DNA from: Actinomyces denticolens
GTDB lineage: Bacteria; Actinomycetota; Actinomycetes; Actinomycetales; Actinomycetaceae
Direction: 5' to 3'
Assembly: GCF_002072185.1 (NCBI RefSeq)
Contig: NZ_MVIW01000018.1
Span: 1 to 44,557, forward strand
Length of the DNA stretch: 44,557 nt
Within the stretch, counting starts at the first letter, position 1. Each line of letters starts with the position of its first letter. Made by a program: the position numbers and the translations under genes. Below the pieces are notes generated by a model. That model did not search any database. It saw only the letters and a list, made by a program, of their open reading frames with translations, and was not told the origin of the DNA. This document shows, one piece after another, positions 24,091 to 33,338 of this stretch.

Positions 24091-24930
24091 TCAGGCCTCG
24101 ATCGTGCTCCGCCGCCGCAGAGCCGTCCTGCCGTCAGCGGTGGAGGAGCAGGAGCCGCCCTCATCGACGACGAGGCCCGCCCCGGCCCGCCCGATGGCGA
24201 GGGCCGATGGGAAGAGCAGGGAGAGTCCCCCTCGCCCGGGGCGCGCGGGAACGATGCTGAGGCTGAGCGCGGCCAGGAGGAGCCCGTGGACGACGACATC
24301 GCCCTCCCCCGCCTCCAGACCCGCCCGGCGGGCAGCGCCCGGGATGAGGTGGACCGGGTTGTCATCACCGGTGGCCTCCGCCCAGGCGGCGGCATCCTCC
24401 CCGGTCAGTAGGAGCCGACGGCCAGCGGTCGTGCCGACTGCGTCGGCCGGACCGAGCCCTGCGGCGGCACTGGCGGGGCGGAGCGCGCCGGAGGCGCGGA
24501 CCGTGCCCGCGGGTTCGTCAGGGACGCCGGGGCCCACCGCGGCGACGAGGCGCCGGGCCAGGTCGTGGCGGACCTGGAGGAGCGGGGCCGACGATGGGGC
24601 GGGTGCGGCGGGGCCGGCGCCGACCTCGGCGGTGGCCCCGATGAGCTCCCAACCGCCTCGGATGAGCCTCCTCAGGCGAAGCGGGGCTGGATGGGCGGCG
24701 CTTCCGGGTGCCGGGGCGATGCGGCAGCCCCGGTGGATGAGGCCCTCCCAGGGGGCGACCTCCTCGCGGACCAGTTCCAGGGCCTCCAGCGCCGGGGCGA
24801 CGGCCTCGGCGCCGGAACGGGCCGCCGCCTCGGGGGCCGCGGCGCCTGCGCGGGTCAGGATCCGCTCGAGCGCCTGCCGGGCACGACGAAGCCCCACCGG
24901 CTCGGGGCTGGTGGGGCTCGGCGCGCTCAT
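24091..24930 (-). CDS. MaoC-like (hot-dog) dehydratase family protein
   Basis: 279 residues. The C-terminal third has the MaoC hydratase motif WAEATGDDNPVHL (Asp and His of the catalytic pair) and GDVVVHGLLLAAL. The N-terminal two thirds align only loosely with a second hot-dog half (WEGLIHRG, LRRLIRGGWELIG, HDLARRL). In mycobacteria, rpmG is followed by hadA/hadB, (3R)-hydroxyacyl-ACP dehydratases of fatty-acid elongation. Here a single longer protein occupies the same position next to rpmG. A role in fatty-acid metabolism is inferred from that order. A -10 hexamer (TACGAT) 6 nt upstream indicates a leaderless start. Confidence 0.7.
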   Translation of the reverse strand: MSAPSPTSPEPVGLRRARQALERILTRAGAAAPEAAARSGAEAVAPALEALELVREEVAPWEGLIHRGCRIAPAPGSAAHPAPLRLRRLIRGGWELIGATAEVGAGPAAPAPSSAPLLQVRHDLARRLVAAVGPGVPDEPAGTVRASGALRPASAAAGLGPADAVGTTAGRRLLLTGEDAAAWAEATGDDNPVHLIPGAARRAGLEAGEGDVVVHGLLLAALSLSIVPARPGRGGLSLLFPSALAIGRAGAGLVVDEGGSCSSTADGRTALRRRSTIEA

Positions 24931-24936
24931 ACCCGG

Positions 24937-24942
24937 ATCGTA
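24937..24942 (-). promoter_or_regulatory. -10 hexamer TACGAT, leaderless promoter of the MaoC-like gene
   Basis: Lies 6 nt before the ATG at 24930. Confidence 0.55.
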
Positions 24943-24957
24943 TCCGGGGCGCGGGGC

Positions 24958-25128
24958 TCAGCGGGTCTCGCGGTGCTCCGTGTGCTTGCCGCAGCGCGCG
25001 CAGAACTTGGAGATCGCGAGGCGATCGGGGGTGTTGCGGCGGTTCTTCTTGGTGATGTAGTTGCGCTCCTTGCACTCCGAGCAAGCCAGAGTGATCTTGG
25101 GACGCACGTCAGCGGTCTTGGAGGCCAC
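24958..25128 (-). CDS. rpmG: 50S ribosomal protein L33, zinc-binding form
   Basis: 56 residues starting [19 protein letters not shown]. It has two CxxC pairs (CSEC and CARC), the zinc ribbon of the C+ form, with the conserved [15 protein letters not shown] between. It is part of the large ribosomal subunit near the E site. GTG 25128 is chosen since GAGGAGAG stands 4 nt before it. Three tRNA genes lie upstream on the same strand. Confidence 0.96.
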   Translation of the reverse strand: MASKTADVRPKITLACSECKERNYITKKNRRNTPDRLAISKFCARCGKHTEHRETR

Positions 25129-25188
25129 GTGTCTCTCCTCTGATTGATCCTCGAGCAGCCCGGGGCGGCGATGTGCTCGAACCTTGCG

Positions 25189-25262
25189 TAGCGGGGGAGG
25201 GACTCGAACCCTCGACCTCACGATTATGAGTCGTGCGCTCTAACCAGCTGAGCTACCTCGCC
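25189..25262 (-). tRNA. tRNA-Met (CAU), elongator type
   Basis: 74 nt. The cloverleaf has GGCGAGG as 5' acceptor strand, D arm GCTC...GAGC, anticodon loop CTCATAA, and T arm GAGGG/CCCTC. One A-C mismatch is seen in the acceptor stem. CCA is not encoded. The overall sequence is like the elongator tRNA-Met of mycobacteria rather than initiator or lysidine tRNA-Ile. Confidence 0.92.
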
Positions 25263-25303
25263 ATGTCATGCGTAGGGGGCCGAACCGGCCCCCGCTGCAT
25301 CAG

Positions 25304-25375
<72 letters not shown>

Positions 25376-25497
25376 AACGAGCGGAATCCTAAGCGGAACC
25401 ATCATGCCTGGGCAATCCGGCTCCGCGTGGACTCGCTCACTGCGGACCGCCCCACCGGGGGCGCTGATCCTCGGGCGCGAGGGCCCTCCGATCATGG

Positions 25498-25578
25498 TGG
25501 CGGGTGAGGGATTCGAACCCCCGTAGCTTGCGCGGCTGATTTACAGTCAGCTCCCATTGGCCGCTCGGGCAACCCGCC
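25498..25578 (-). tRNA. tRNA-Tyr (GUA)
   Basis: 81 nt class II tRNA with a variable arm. Acceptor GGCGGGT/ACCCGCC, anticodon loop CTGTAAA within a CTGA/TCAG stem, T arm GGGGG/TCCCT-type with TTCGAAT. It heads the tRNA-Tyr, tRNA-Thr, tRNA-Met, rpmG order seen in other actinobacteria. Confidence 0.93.
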
Positions 25579-25812
25579 ATGCTCCGCATCGCCGAGTCCA
25601 GCGGACTCATCGCGCGGTGCCGTGGAAGAATAACAAGCCGACGGCGGAGCGCGCCAATCCCACCCCTAGGACCCTGCTCACACGGCCCTCAGCAGGGCCG
25701 AGCGGCGCCGGGGAGGATGGCGCCCACCGTCGGGCCGCGGCGCCCTCGAGCGCTCCGACCCGGATGCCCGCAAGCACCCACGAGCAGATCTCACGAGTGG
25801 AAAGGGAAGGCC

Positions 25813-26310
25813 ATGGCCTCAGACTCCTCCTTCGACGTCGTCTCCAAGCTCGACCGCCAGGAGGTCGACAACGCTGTCAATCAGACCGCCAAGGAGATCG
25901 CCCAGCGCTACGACTTCCGCGGCGTCGACGCCTCCGTCGCCCTGGCCGGAGACGTCATCACCATGGAGGCCAACTCCGCCGAGCGCGTGCTGGCGATCCT
26001 CGACGTGCTGCAGTCCAAGCTGTTCCGCAGGGGCGTCTCCCTCAAGGCGCTCGACCTGGGCGACCGCGAGCCCAGGCCCTCGGGGAAGCTCTACCGCCTG
26101 GCATGCCCGCTCAAGGAGGGCATCAGCCAGGAGATCGCCAAGCGGATCACGAAGGCGATCCGGGATGAGGGGCCCAGGGGAGTCAAGGCCACGATCCAGG
26201 GGGACGAGGTCCGGGTCTCCTCGAAGTCACGCGATGATCTGCAGGCTGTCATCGCCCTGCTCAAGGGCCTCGACGTCGACGCGGCCCTGCAGTTCGTCAA
26301 CTACCGCTGA
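25813..26310 (+). CDS. YajQ-family (DUF520) nucleotide-binding protein
   Basis: 165 residues covering the whole family: N-terminal [20 protein letters not shown], the [10 protein letters not shown] stretch, and the C-terminal [12 protein letters not shown]...LQFVNYR. The fold is two ferredoxin-like domains. Some relatives bind cyclic di-GMP or tRNA. GGAAGG before the ATG is a good ribosome-binding site. It is a single gene divergent from the tRNA cluster; the 230-nt gap between them holds no other gene. Confidence 0.93.
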   Translation: MASDSSFDVVSKLDRQEVDNAVNQTAKEIAQRYDFRGVDASVALAGDVITMEANSAERVLAILDVLQSKLFRRGVSLKALDLGDREPRPSGKLYRLACPLKEGISQEIAKRITKAIRDEGPRGVKATIQGDEVRVSSKSRDDLQAVIALLKGLDVDAALQFVNYR

Positions 26311-26392
26311 GCCCGGCGGGCGGTCGCGTCGCCGGAGCGCGCGCCGTTGCTATCGTGATCTCACCGTGACCCTAGATCCCCGAGGAGATCCT

Positions 26393-27292
26393 ATGAGCAC
26401 CGGGCCTTACGACCCGAATATCCAGTACGACGCCGCTCCCGCCTCCCCCACTGGCCCTTCGACGCCGATGGGCGCCCCTGCCGGCGGCCCGCCCGCCTAC
26501 GGCATGGGCGGGCAGTACCCGGCGCCCGGGCAGGCGCCGCCAACGCCCCCATCGACCAAGAGGAAAGGCATCATCGCCCTCATCGCGGGGCTCGCCGTCC
26601 TCAGCCTCCTCGTCACCGGTGGGATCCTCGCCGCCTACAAGGACTCCGGCGACTCTTCCGACTCCGCGGCAGGCGGCTCATCGGCGAGCACGGGGGCTGA
26701 CTCGTCCGGCGGCAAGCTGGGCGACAAGGCCTCGAAGGCCGCGGTGGGGGACTGCATCGACTCCCTCACCAGTCCCAGCGCGACCATCGTGGCCTGCGAC
26801 GATGCCGGCGCCGCGTTCAAGGTGGTGGCCGCCTCCACCACGAAGGAGGCCTGCGCGACCACGCCCGGCGGCGACTACTTCGACGACTCCACCTGCTACA
26901 ACGACCTGAGCACTGGGATCCCCGTGGAGGAGTCCGTCAACGACGCCAAGGCCGGCGACTGCGTCGCCGCGGATGACACCGACTCCTCGAACCCCTCCGT
27001 GCGCAAGACGGATTGCTCCACGACCGGAGCGCTGCGCGTTGAGGGGACGCTGCCCGGGGTCTCCGGCGTGCCGACGATCGCCATTCCCACCATCGATGTG
27101 AGCAACCCCGGCCCTGCACCGACCCTGGAGGACGTGCGCACGCAGTACATCATCGACCAGTGCGTGGCGGCGGGCTCGACCGGCACCACCGCCGTCTACT
27201 CGTGGAACCTCGGCGGCACCAGCCTGACGGGTTTCCAGACGGACACGCCGTCGTCCTACGACGCCGTCCTGTGCCTGAGCCAGGGCGCCTGA
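26393..27292 (+). CDS. Cys-rich exported membrane-anchored protein
   Basis: 299 residues. The N-terminal 65 are Pro/Gly/Tyr-rich cytoplasmic sequence, then one membrane helix (GIIALIAGLAVLSLLVTGGI), a Ser/Gly/Asp linker, and an extracellular part of about 190 residues. That part has at least eight cysteines in short blocks such as VGDCIDSL, IVACDD, KAGDCVAAD and IIDQCVAAG, which resembles two copies of an LppU/septum-formation-like domain. Disulphides are likely. GAGGAG precedes the ATG, and a strong terminator follows. I do not assign a function. Confidence 0.75.
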   Translation: MSTGPYDPNIQYDAAPASPTGPSTPMGAPAGGPPAYGMGGQYPAPGQAPPTPPSTKRKGIIALIAGLAVLSLLVTGGILAAYKDSGDSSDSAAGGSSASTGADSSGGKLGDKASKAAVGDCIDSLTSPSATIVACDDAGAAFKVVAASTTKEACATTPGGDYFDDSTCYNDLSTGIPVEESVNDAKAGDCVAADDTDSSNPSVRKTDCSTTGALRVEGTLPGVSGVPTIAIPTIDVSNPGPAPTLEDVRTQYIIDQCVAAGSTGTTAVYSWNLGGTSLTGFQTDTPSSYDAVLCLSQGA

Positions 27293-27325
27293 CCGACCGG
27301 GGCGCCGCCCGACGATGGGCCCGAT

Positions 27326-27361
27326 GAGAAGCGGGAGGGGACTGATCCCCTCCCGCTTCTC
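27326..27361. terminator. Bidirectional terminator, perfect 16-bp stem
   Basis: GAGAAGCGGGAGGGGA and its exact complement flank the loop CTGA, between the stops of the Cys-rich protein gene (+) and htpX (-). Confidence 0.85.
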
Positions 27362-27406
27362 GTCCTCCGGCTCTCGTGGCCCAGCGGGATCCCGCGCTGG
27401 GCGCGG

Positions 27407-28282
27407 TCAGTACCCGGCCATCTGCTCCAGGCGGCGAATGCGATCGGCCATCGGGGGGTGGGTGGCGAAGAGGTTCTTGACGCGGCCGAAGGGGTTGGCG
27501 ATCATCATCGAGCTCACCGGCTCCATGCGCGGGTCCCGGGCCATGGGGGCGGCCGCGATGCCGCCGTCGAGCTTGCGAAGGGCGCTGGCCAGGGCGAGCG
27601 GGTCGTTGGTGAGGACCGCGCCGTCGTGGTCGGCGTCGTACTCGCGGGTGCGCGAGATCGCGAACTGGGTGACGGTGGCGGCCAGCGGGGCGAGGAGCGC
27701 CAGGAGGAGGACGGCCAGGCCGTTGCCCTCGCGGCGGTCGCGCCCGGCGCCGAACCACAGGGCCATGGTGCCCAGGGAGGAGATCACCCCGGCGATGCCG
27801 GCGGCGATGGAGCCGGTGAGGATGTCGCGGTTGTAGACGTGGGAGAGCTCGTGGCCCAGCACGCCGCGCAGTTCGCGCTCGTCCAGGAGCTGGAGGATGC
27901 CCCGCGTGCAGCACACGGCGGCGTTGGCGGGGTTGCGACCGGTGGCGAAGGCGTTGGGGCTCATCGTCGGCGCCATGTAGAGGCGCGGCATGGGCTGGCC
28001 CGAGGCCGCCGACAGCTCGGCGACCACCTTGTGCATGACGGGCTCCTGGGCGGCGGTGACCTCGATGGCGCCCATGGAGCGCACGGCGAGCTTGTCCGAG
28101 TTCCAGTAGGTGTACGCGGTCTGGGCCACACCGATGAGTGGCATGATGAACAGGAAGATCGAGGAGCCGGTCCCCCGGGTGAGCAGGTAGCCGATGAGGA
28201 TGAGTAGGCCCCACATGCCGCCGAGCAGGGCGGTGGTCTTCAGGCCGTTGTGGTGGTTGGTGCCTCGGTAGATCGCCGACAT
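27407..28282 (-). CDS. htpX: Membrane zinc metalloprotease HtpX
   Basis: 291 residues of peptidase family M48B. Two N-terminal helices (around LLGGMWGLLILIGYLL and IFLFIMPLIGVAQ) are followed by the zinc site HELSHVYNRD, two more helices, and EYDADHDGA with the third ligand Glu. It degrades misfolded membrane proteins. The ATG at 28282 has TACCCT 6 nt upstream, so it is probably leaderless. A large hairpin lies 80 nt before the start. The C-terminal FATHPPMADRIRRLE is typical of the family. Confidence 0.95.
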   Translation of the reverse strand: MSAIYRGTNHHNGLKTTALLGGMWGLLILIGYLLTRGTGSSIFLFIMPLIGVAQTAYTYWNSDKLAVRSMGAIEVTAAQEPVMHKVVAELSAASGQPMPRLYMAPTMSPNAFATGRNPANAAVCCTRGILQLLDERELRGVLGHELSHVYNRDILTGSIAAGIAGVISSLGTMALWFGAGRDRREGNGLAVLLLALLAPLAATVTQFAISRTREYDADHDGAVLTNDPLALASALRKLDGGIAAAPMARDPRMEPVSSMMIANPFGRVKNLFATHPPMADRIRRLEQMAGY

Positions 28283-28288
28283 GCCGCC

Positions 28289-28294
28289 AGGGTA
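28289..28294 (-). promoter_or_regulatory. -10 hexamer TACCCT, leaderless promoter of htpX
   Basis: Lies 6 nt before the htpX ATG. Confidence 0.55.
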
Positions 28295-28362
28295 GCCGAG
28301 GAGTCTGTGCGCGCCCTGTGCGCCGGCCCCGGTCGGCCCCGCCCCGAGCTCGGTCCGCAGAA

Positions 28363-28429
28363 ACCGTCTCGGCCCGCATTTGCGCCCTCGAACTACGAGG
28401 ATGAGGGCGCAAATGCGGGCTGAGACGGT
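28363..28429. terminator. 27-bp-stem hairpin between the ferredoxin reductase gene and htpX
   Basis: ACCGTCTCGG plus CCCGCATTTGCGCCCTC (28363-28389) pairs with 28403-28429 through 27 positions with one G-U. The 13-nt loop can itself fold (CCTCG/CGAGG). It may end the reductase transcript, which is read towards htpX. It is longer than usual terminators and lacks a T-run. Confidence 0.7.
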
Positions 28430-28535
28430 ATATGGAGCACGAGGGCCGCAGACGCGAGAACTCGGGCGGGATGAGGGGCGGCGAGGCAGCCCGGGCAGTC
28501 CCCCGGACCTCCCGGCCTCCCCTCCCCCGCTCTCC

Positions 28536-30017
<1,482 letters not shown>

Positions 30018-30249
30018 TGGGTCTGGCTCCTGGTGTGAGGGGGTCTGGGGGCGATCCTGGCTCAGCGTGCCACGGAAGGCTGGGACGACGACGGGCACAG
30101 TCTAGATACTTCGGACCCCCTCACCAGCAATGGCCCAGGTGATGGACGCCTCTCAGGCGGCCGGGGCGCCTTCCGGCCGTCCCGGATCGCCGCTAGGGTG
30201 GGTGGGACCGCGAACGCATCGGCCGACCCTGCCCTGAGAGGCCCCAGCG

Positions 30250-31626
30250 ATGAAGCGCCGCTCCTTCCTGCTCTCCGCCCTGGGGGCCCCGACGATCCTG
30301 CCGGGCCTCGCCCTGGCGGCCTGCGCCCGGCGCCCCGAGGGCGAGGTGCCGCCCGGCGGGGCGACCGCCTCCTCGGCGGCCCCGTTCTCGGGCCCGTTCC
30401 CGGCGCCATCGCCGGGCTCATCCAGCCGTGCCGCCCCGACCGCCTTCTCCCCCACCGCCGCTCTCCCGGGACTGGGCGTCGACATGCTCGCCGACGCCGG
30501 CCTGTGGTGGTCGATGGATGACCGCTTCGTGTTCCGCGGCGACCACCCGAGCTGGTGGTACGCGGATCTGTCCACGGGAGCTCTCAGGCTCCTCACCGCC
30601 GATGGCGGGGCGCTGGGGTTCACGGAGGCGACCGCCGCCGAGCTCGGGCGCGGAGGCGACCCCCATGGGGCCACCCAGGCGCTCTCGGACGCGGTGGCCG
30701 TCGTCGATCCGCGCGGCGCCTGCGCCTACAGCCTGACCACGGCGGTGGAGATGGGCCCGCCCCAGACCGGGCGGTGGGCGGCCACGGTCCTCAAGACCGA
30801 GTTGGCCTCGGGCCGGATCCTCGCCTCCCGGGAGCTGGCGCTTCCCGCGAGCGCGCCGACGGCGAAGGGATCGGCGCGCCTGGCCGTCTCCTCGGACGCG
30901 CTGCGCCTCGCGCTGGTACTGGCGCCCCCGCCGGACAGCCCCACCGGGCCCTGCTGGATCGAGGTCCTCTCCACCTCCGACCTCTCCACCGTCCTCACCG
31001 ACCCGCAGGGCGCTGGACCCGCAGCACTGGTGGGCATGAGCGGCGACGCCGTCATGGTCGGCGCGCCCCCCTCCGCCGCCTCCTCGTCGGCCTCACCCCC
31101 GTACCGCGTCCTGTCCACCGCCGATGGCTCCCTCCTCCTGGAGGTCGCCACGCGCGATGCCCATCTGCTGGGCGGATGGCTCTACTGGTCCGTGCCGGAC
31201 CAGGCCTCCTGGCGGGCCATGGACCTGGCCACGGGCTCGACCTCGGACCTGGGAGCGGGCCCGCCCGGCGCGGCGAGCCACCCGGACGCCTGGCGCTGCG
31301 GCGACTACTCCGTCATCCGCTCCTCGGCGGCCGCCGATCTGCGCGCGCTCGGCTCCCCCACCCCGACCTTCACCTGGCCGAACGCCGACGGCGCCGTCCC
31401 CACGGGCCTGGCGGTCTACGACGATGTGCTCTACACGGTCTTCGACTCGCGCCCCGGGGAGGTGGTGCTCACGGACCTGCGCACGGGCGAGGAGCTCGCC
31501 ACGGCGTTCATCCCCGGCGATCTCACCTCGAGCGCCGCCAGGGCGCTCGAGGTGACGCATGAGGGGATCGGGGCGATGGACCCCCGCGGGAGGGCGTCCT
31601 TCCACGCCGCGACAGCGTGGCGCTGA
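30250..31626 (+). CDS. Putative lipoprotein with repetitive beta-rich domain
   Basis: 458 residues. The signal sequence MKRRSFLLSALGAP carries twin Arg and ends in a lipobox (LALAAC), so Tat export and lipid anchoring are likely. A Ser/Pro/Ala linker precedes a domain of repeated strands with turns such as LSTGALRLL, TADGSLLLEVATRD, DLATGSTSDLG and DLRTGEELATA, as in a beta-propeller. GAGAGG stands before the ATG. It ends about 20 nt from the end of aztA. Its neighbours are zinc-transport genes with two other propeller-like lipoproteins, so a metal-related role is possible but no metal ligands stand out. Confidence 0.7.
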   Translation: MKRRSFLLSALGAPTILPGLALAACARRPEGEVPPGGATASSAAPFSGPFPAPSPGSSSRAAPTAFSPTAALPGLGVDMLADAGLWWSMDDRFVFRGDHPSWWYADLSTGALRLLTADGGALGFTEATAAELGRGGDPHGATQALSDAVAVVDPRGACAYSLTTAVEMGPPQTGRWAATVLKTELASGRILASRELALPASAPTAKGSARLAVSSDALRLALVLAPPPDSPTGPCWIEVLSTSDLSTVLTDPQGAGPAALVGMSGDAVMVGAPPSAASSSASPPYRVLSTADGSLLLEVATRDAHLLGGWLYWSVPDQASWRAMDLATGSTSDLGAGPPGAASHPDAWRCGDYSVIRSSAAADLRALGSPTPTFTWPNADGAVPTGLAVYDDVLYTVFDSRPGEVVLTDLRTGEELATAFIPGDLTSSAARALEVTHEGIGAMDPRGRASFHAATAWR

Positions 31627-31647
31627 GCCCCGGAGGGGCGCGGCGCC

Positions 31648-32418
31648 TCAGCGCGGGGTCCCCCGCTCGTCGGCGACGACGCGGCCGGCCTCGAGGGTGA
31701 GGCAGCGATCGGCGATCCGCCGGGCCTCCTCGTCGTGGCTGACGATGAGCACGAGGGCGCCCTCCCGGGCGGCCTGGGCGGCGGCGTCGTGGATGATGCG
31801 GGTGGAGCGGGCATCGGCGGCGGCGGTCGGCTCATCCATGAGCAGGATGGCGGGGCGGCTGACGAGGGCCTGGGCGACGAGCACCCGCTGACGCTGCCCG
31901 CCGGAGACCGCGGAGAGCTGGCGGTCGGCGAGGTCGGCGATGCCCAGGAGCTCCATCACCTCGCCCACGCGCCGCTTGTGGGCGCGCGTGAGCGGGCGCA
32001 GGAGGCCGGTGCTGCCCCAGCAGCCCATGGCGACGGCGGCGCGGACCGTCAGCGGCATGCGCTCGGGGATCGGCGGGGCCTGGGGCACGAGGGCCGCTCG
32101 CGCGTCGGTGGGGCGGCGCTCGATGCTGCCGCCCGCAAGCGGCAGAATCCCGGCGACGGCGGCCAGGAGGGTGGACTTGCCCGAGCCGTTGGGGCCGAAG
32201 AGGCAGGTGACCTCGCCCGGGACCAGATCCAGGCTCACGCCGTCGAGGGCGAGCACCTCGCCCCTGCGCACAACGGCGCCGCGCAGGGCGAGGCCGCCCG
32301 CCGACTCGGCGCCGACGCCGGTCGCGAAGGGCGCCGAGGCGGGTCCCGGCCCCGAGGACGTGGGGGCGGAGGCCGCGGGCGCGCTCACTGAGTCCCGCCG
32401 GGGTGTGGGGAAAGGCAT
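31648..32418 (-). CDS. aztA: Zinc ABC transporter ATP-binding protein AztA
   Basis: 256 residues. Walker A GPNGSGKST, signature VSGGQRQRV, Walker B ILLMDEPTAAAD and H-loop IVSHD are intact. The protein is of the Zn/Mn (ABC-3) class, and the divergent neighbours encode its permease, zinc-binding protein and chaperone. A Pro/Ala/Ser lead of about 40 residues precedes the domain. ATG 32418 is chosen over the upstream possible start at 32439 because TATGCT lies 6 nt before it. The symbol follows the AztABCD system of Paracoccus by gene content and order, not by a search. Confidence 0.85.
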   Translation of the reverse strand: MPFPTPRRDSVSAPAASAPTSSGPGPASAPFATGVGAESAGGLALRGAVVRRGEVLALDGVSLDLVPGEVTCLFGPNGSGKSTLLAAVAGILPLAGGSIERRPTDARAALVPQAPPIPERMPLTVRAAVAMGCWGSTGLLRPLTRAHKRRVGEVMELLGIADLADRQLSAVSGGQRQRVLVAQALVSRPAILLMDEPTAAADARSTRIIHDAAAQAAREGALVLIVSHDEEARRIADRCLTLEAGRVVADERGTPR

Positions 32419-32424
32419 GCGACG

Positions 32425-32430
32425 AGCATA
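32425..32430 (-). promoter_or_regulatory. -10 hexamer TATGCT, leaderless promoter of aztA
   Basis: Lies 6 nt before ATG 32418 on the minus strand. Confidence 0.6.
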
Positions 32431-32444
32431 GCGTGACAACCGCG

Positions 32445-32457
32445 AACGATTATCGTT
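32445..32457. promoter_or_regulatory. Zur/Fur-like palindromic operator between aztA and aztB
   Basis: AACGATTATCGTT is a 13-bp palindrome (6-bp arms around a central T) in the short AT-rich patch between the two divergent starts. It covers the -35 region of aztA and touches the -10 of aztB. GATTATC-type palindromes are typical of Fur-family metal regulators, and zinc repression through Zur is the natural reading here. Confidence 0.6.
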
Positions 32458-32462
32458 ACGCT
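32457..32462 (+). promoter_or_regulatory. -10 hexamer TACGCT, leaderless promoter of aztB
   Basis: Lies 6 nt before GTG 32469; its first base is the last base of the palindrome. Confidence 0.5.
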
Positions 32463-32468
32463 TCGCAT

Positions 32469-33338
32469 GTGCACTACCTCCTCGACCCGCTCTCCCTCGG
32501 GTTCTTCACCAACGCCCTGACCGGAGGAGTCCTCGCGGCGCTGGTCTGCTCGGTGGCGGGCACCTGGGTGGTCATCCGGGGCATGGGGTTCCTCGGGGAG
32601 GCCATCGGCCACGGCATGCTGCCGGGGGTGGCGATCAGCGCCCTCATCGGGCTGCCCACGCTGGTCGGCGCCGCGCTCAGCGCCACCGCCATGGGCGTGC
32701 TCGTCGCCCTCCTGTCCCGGCGGGCCCGCCTCTCCCAGGACACCGCCATCGGCATCACCTTCGTCCTCATGCTCTCCCTGGGCGTCATCATCGTCTCCCG
32801 ATCCCGCTCCTTCGCCACGGACATCACCGCGATCCTCTTCGGCGACATCCTGGGGATCAGGAGTGATGAGATCACCGTGCTCATCGGCACGCTCATCGTC
32901 GTCCTCATCGTGGGCGCCGTCATGATCCGCCCCTTGACGGCGCTGTCCCTCGATCCGGGCATCGCGCTGACCCTGGGGATGCGCCCGGCACTGGCCCAGG
33001 CCGGCCTGACCCTCCTCATCATCGCCGCCGTCGTCGCCTCCTACCGGGCCGTGGGCACCCTGCTCGTGGTGGCGCTCCTCGTCGCCCCGCCGGCCACGGC
33101 CTCGCTGTGGTCGAAGTCGATCCTCGCGATGACCGCCTGGGCCGCCGTCATCTCGAGCGCCTGCGTCGTAGTGGGCCTGTACATCTCCCTGTACGCGGAC
33201 ACGGCCGGCGGCGCCACCATCACCGCCACGGCCGCGGGCGTCTTCCTCCTGGCCTCCGGGGCCGCCGCCCTGATCAGTGCCCGTCGGCGCTCAGACCGCC
33301 CCCTCCCCTGCCCTGCAACCACGAAGGAGCACGCGTGA
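32469..33338 (+). CDS. aztB: Zinc ABC transporter permease AztB
   Basis: 289 residues of the ABC-3 permease family, with eight or so membrane helices. Typical blocks: GTWVVIRGMGFLGEAIGHGM, SLGVIIVSRSRSF, ILFGDILGI and VGTLLVVALLVAPPATA. It forms the membrane channel for zinc import with AztA. It is the first gene of a run of four; its stop overlaps the next start (GTGA at 33335-33338). GTG 32469 follows from the leaderless promoter. Confidence 0.9.
   Translation: MHYLLDPLSLGFFTNALTGGVLAALVCSVAGTWVVIRGMGFLGEAIGHGMLPGVAISALIGLPTLVGAALSATAMGVLVALLSRRARLSQDTAIGITFVLMLSLGVIIVSRSRSFATDITAILFGDILGIRSDEITVLIGTLIVVLIVGAVMIRPLTALSLDPGIALTLGMRPALAQAGLTLLIIAAVVASYRAVGTLLVVALLVAPPATASLWSKSILAMTAWAAVISSACVVVGLYISLYADTAGGATITATAAGVFLLASGAAALISARRRSDRPLPCPATTKEHA

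Noticed and set aside
25189-25262. tRNA-Ile with a CAU (lysidine) anticodon
   Set aside because: The body of the tRNA is close to elongator tRNA-Met of other actinobacteria, and the neighbour order is the usual Tyr-Thr-Met-rpmG.
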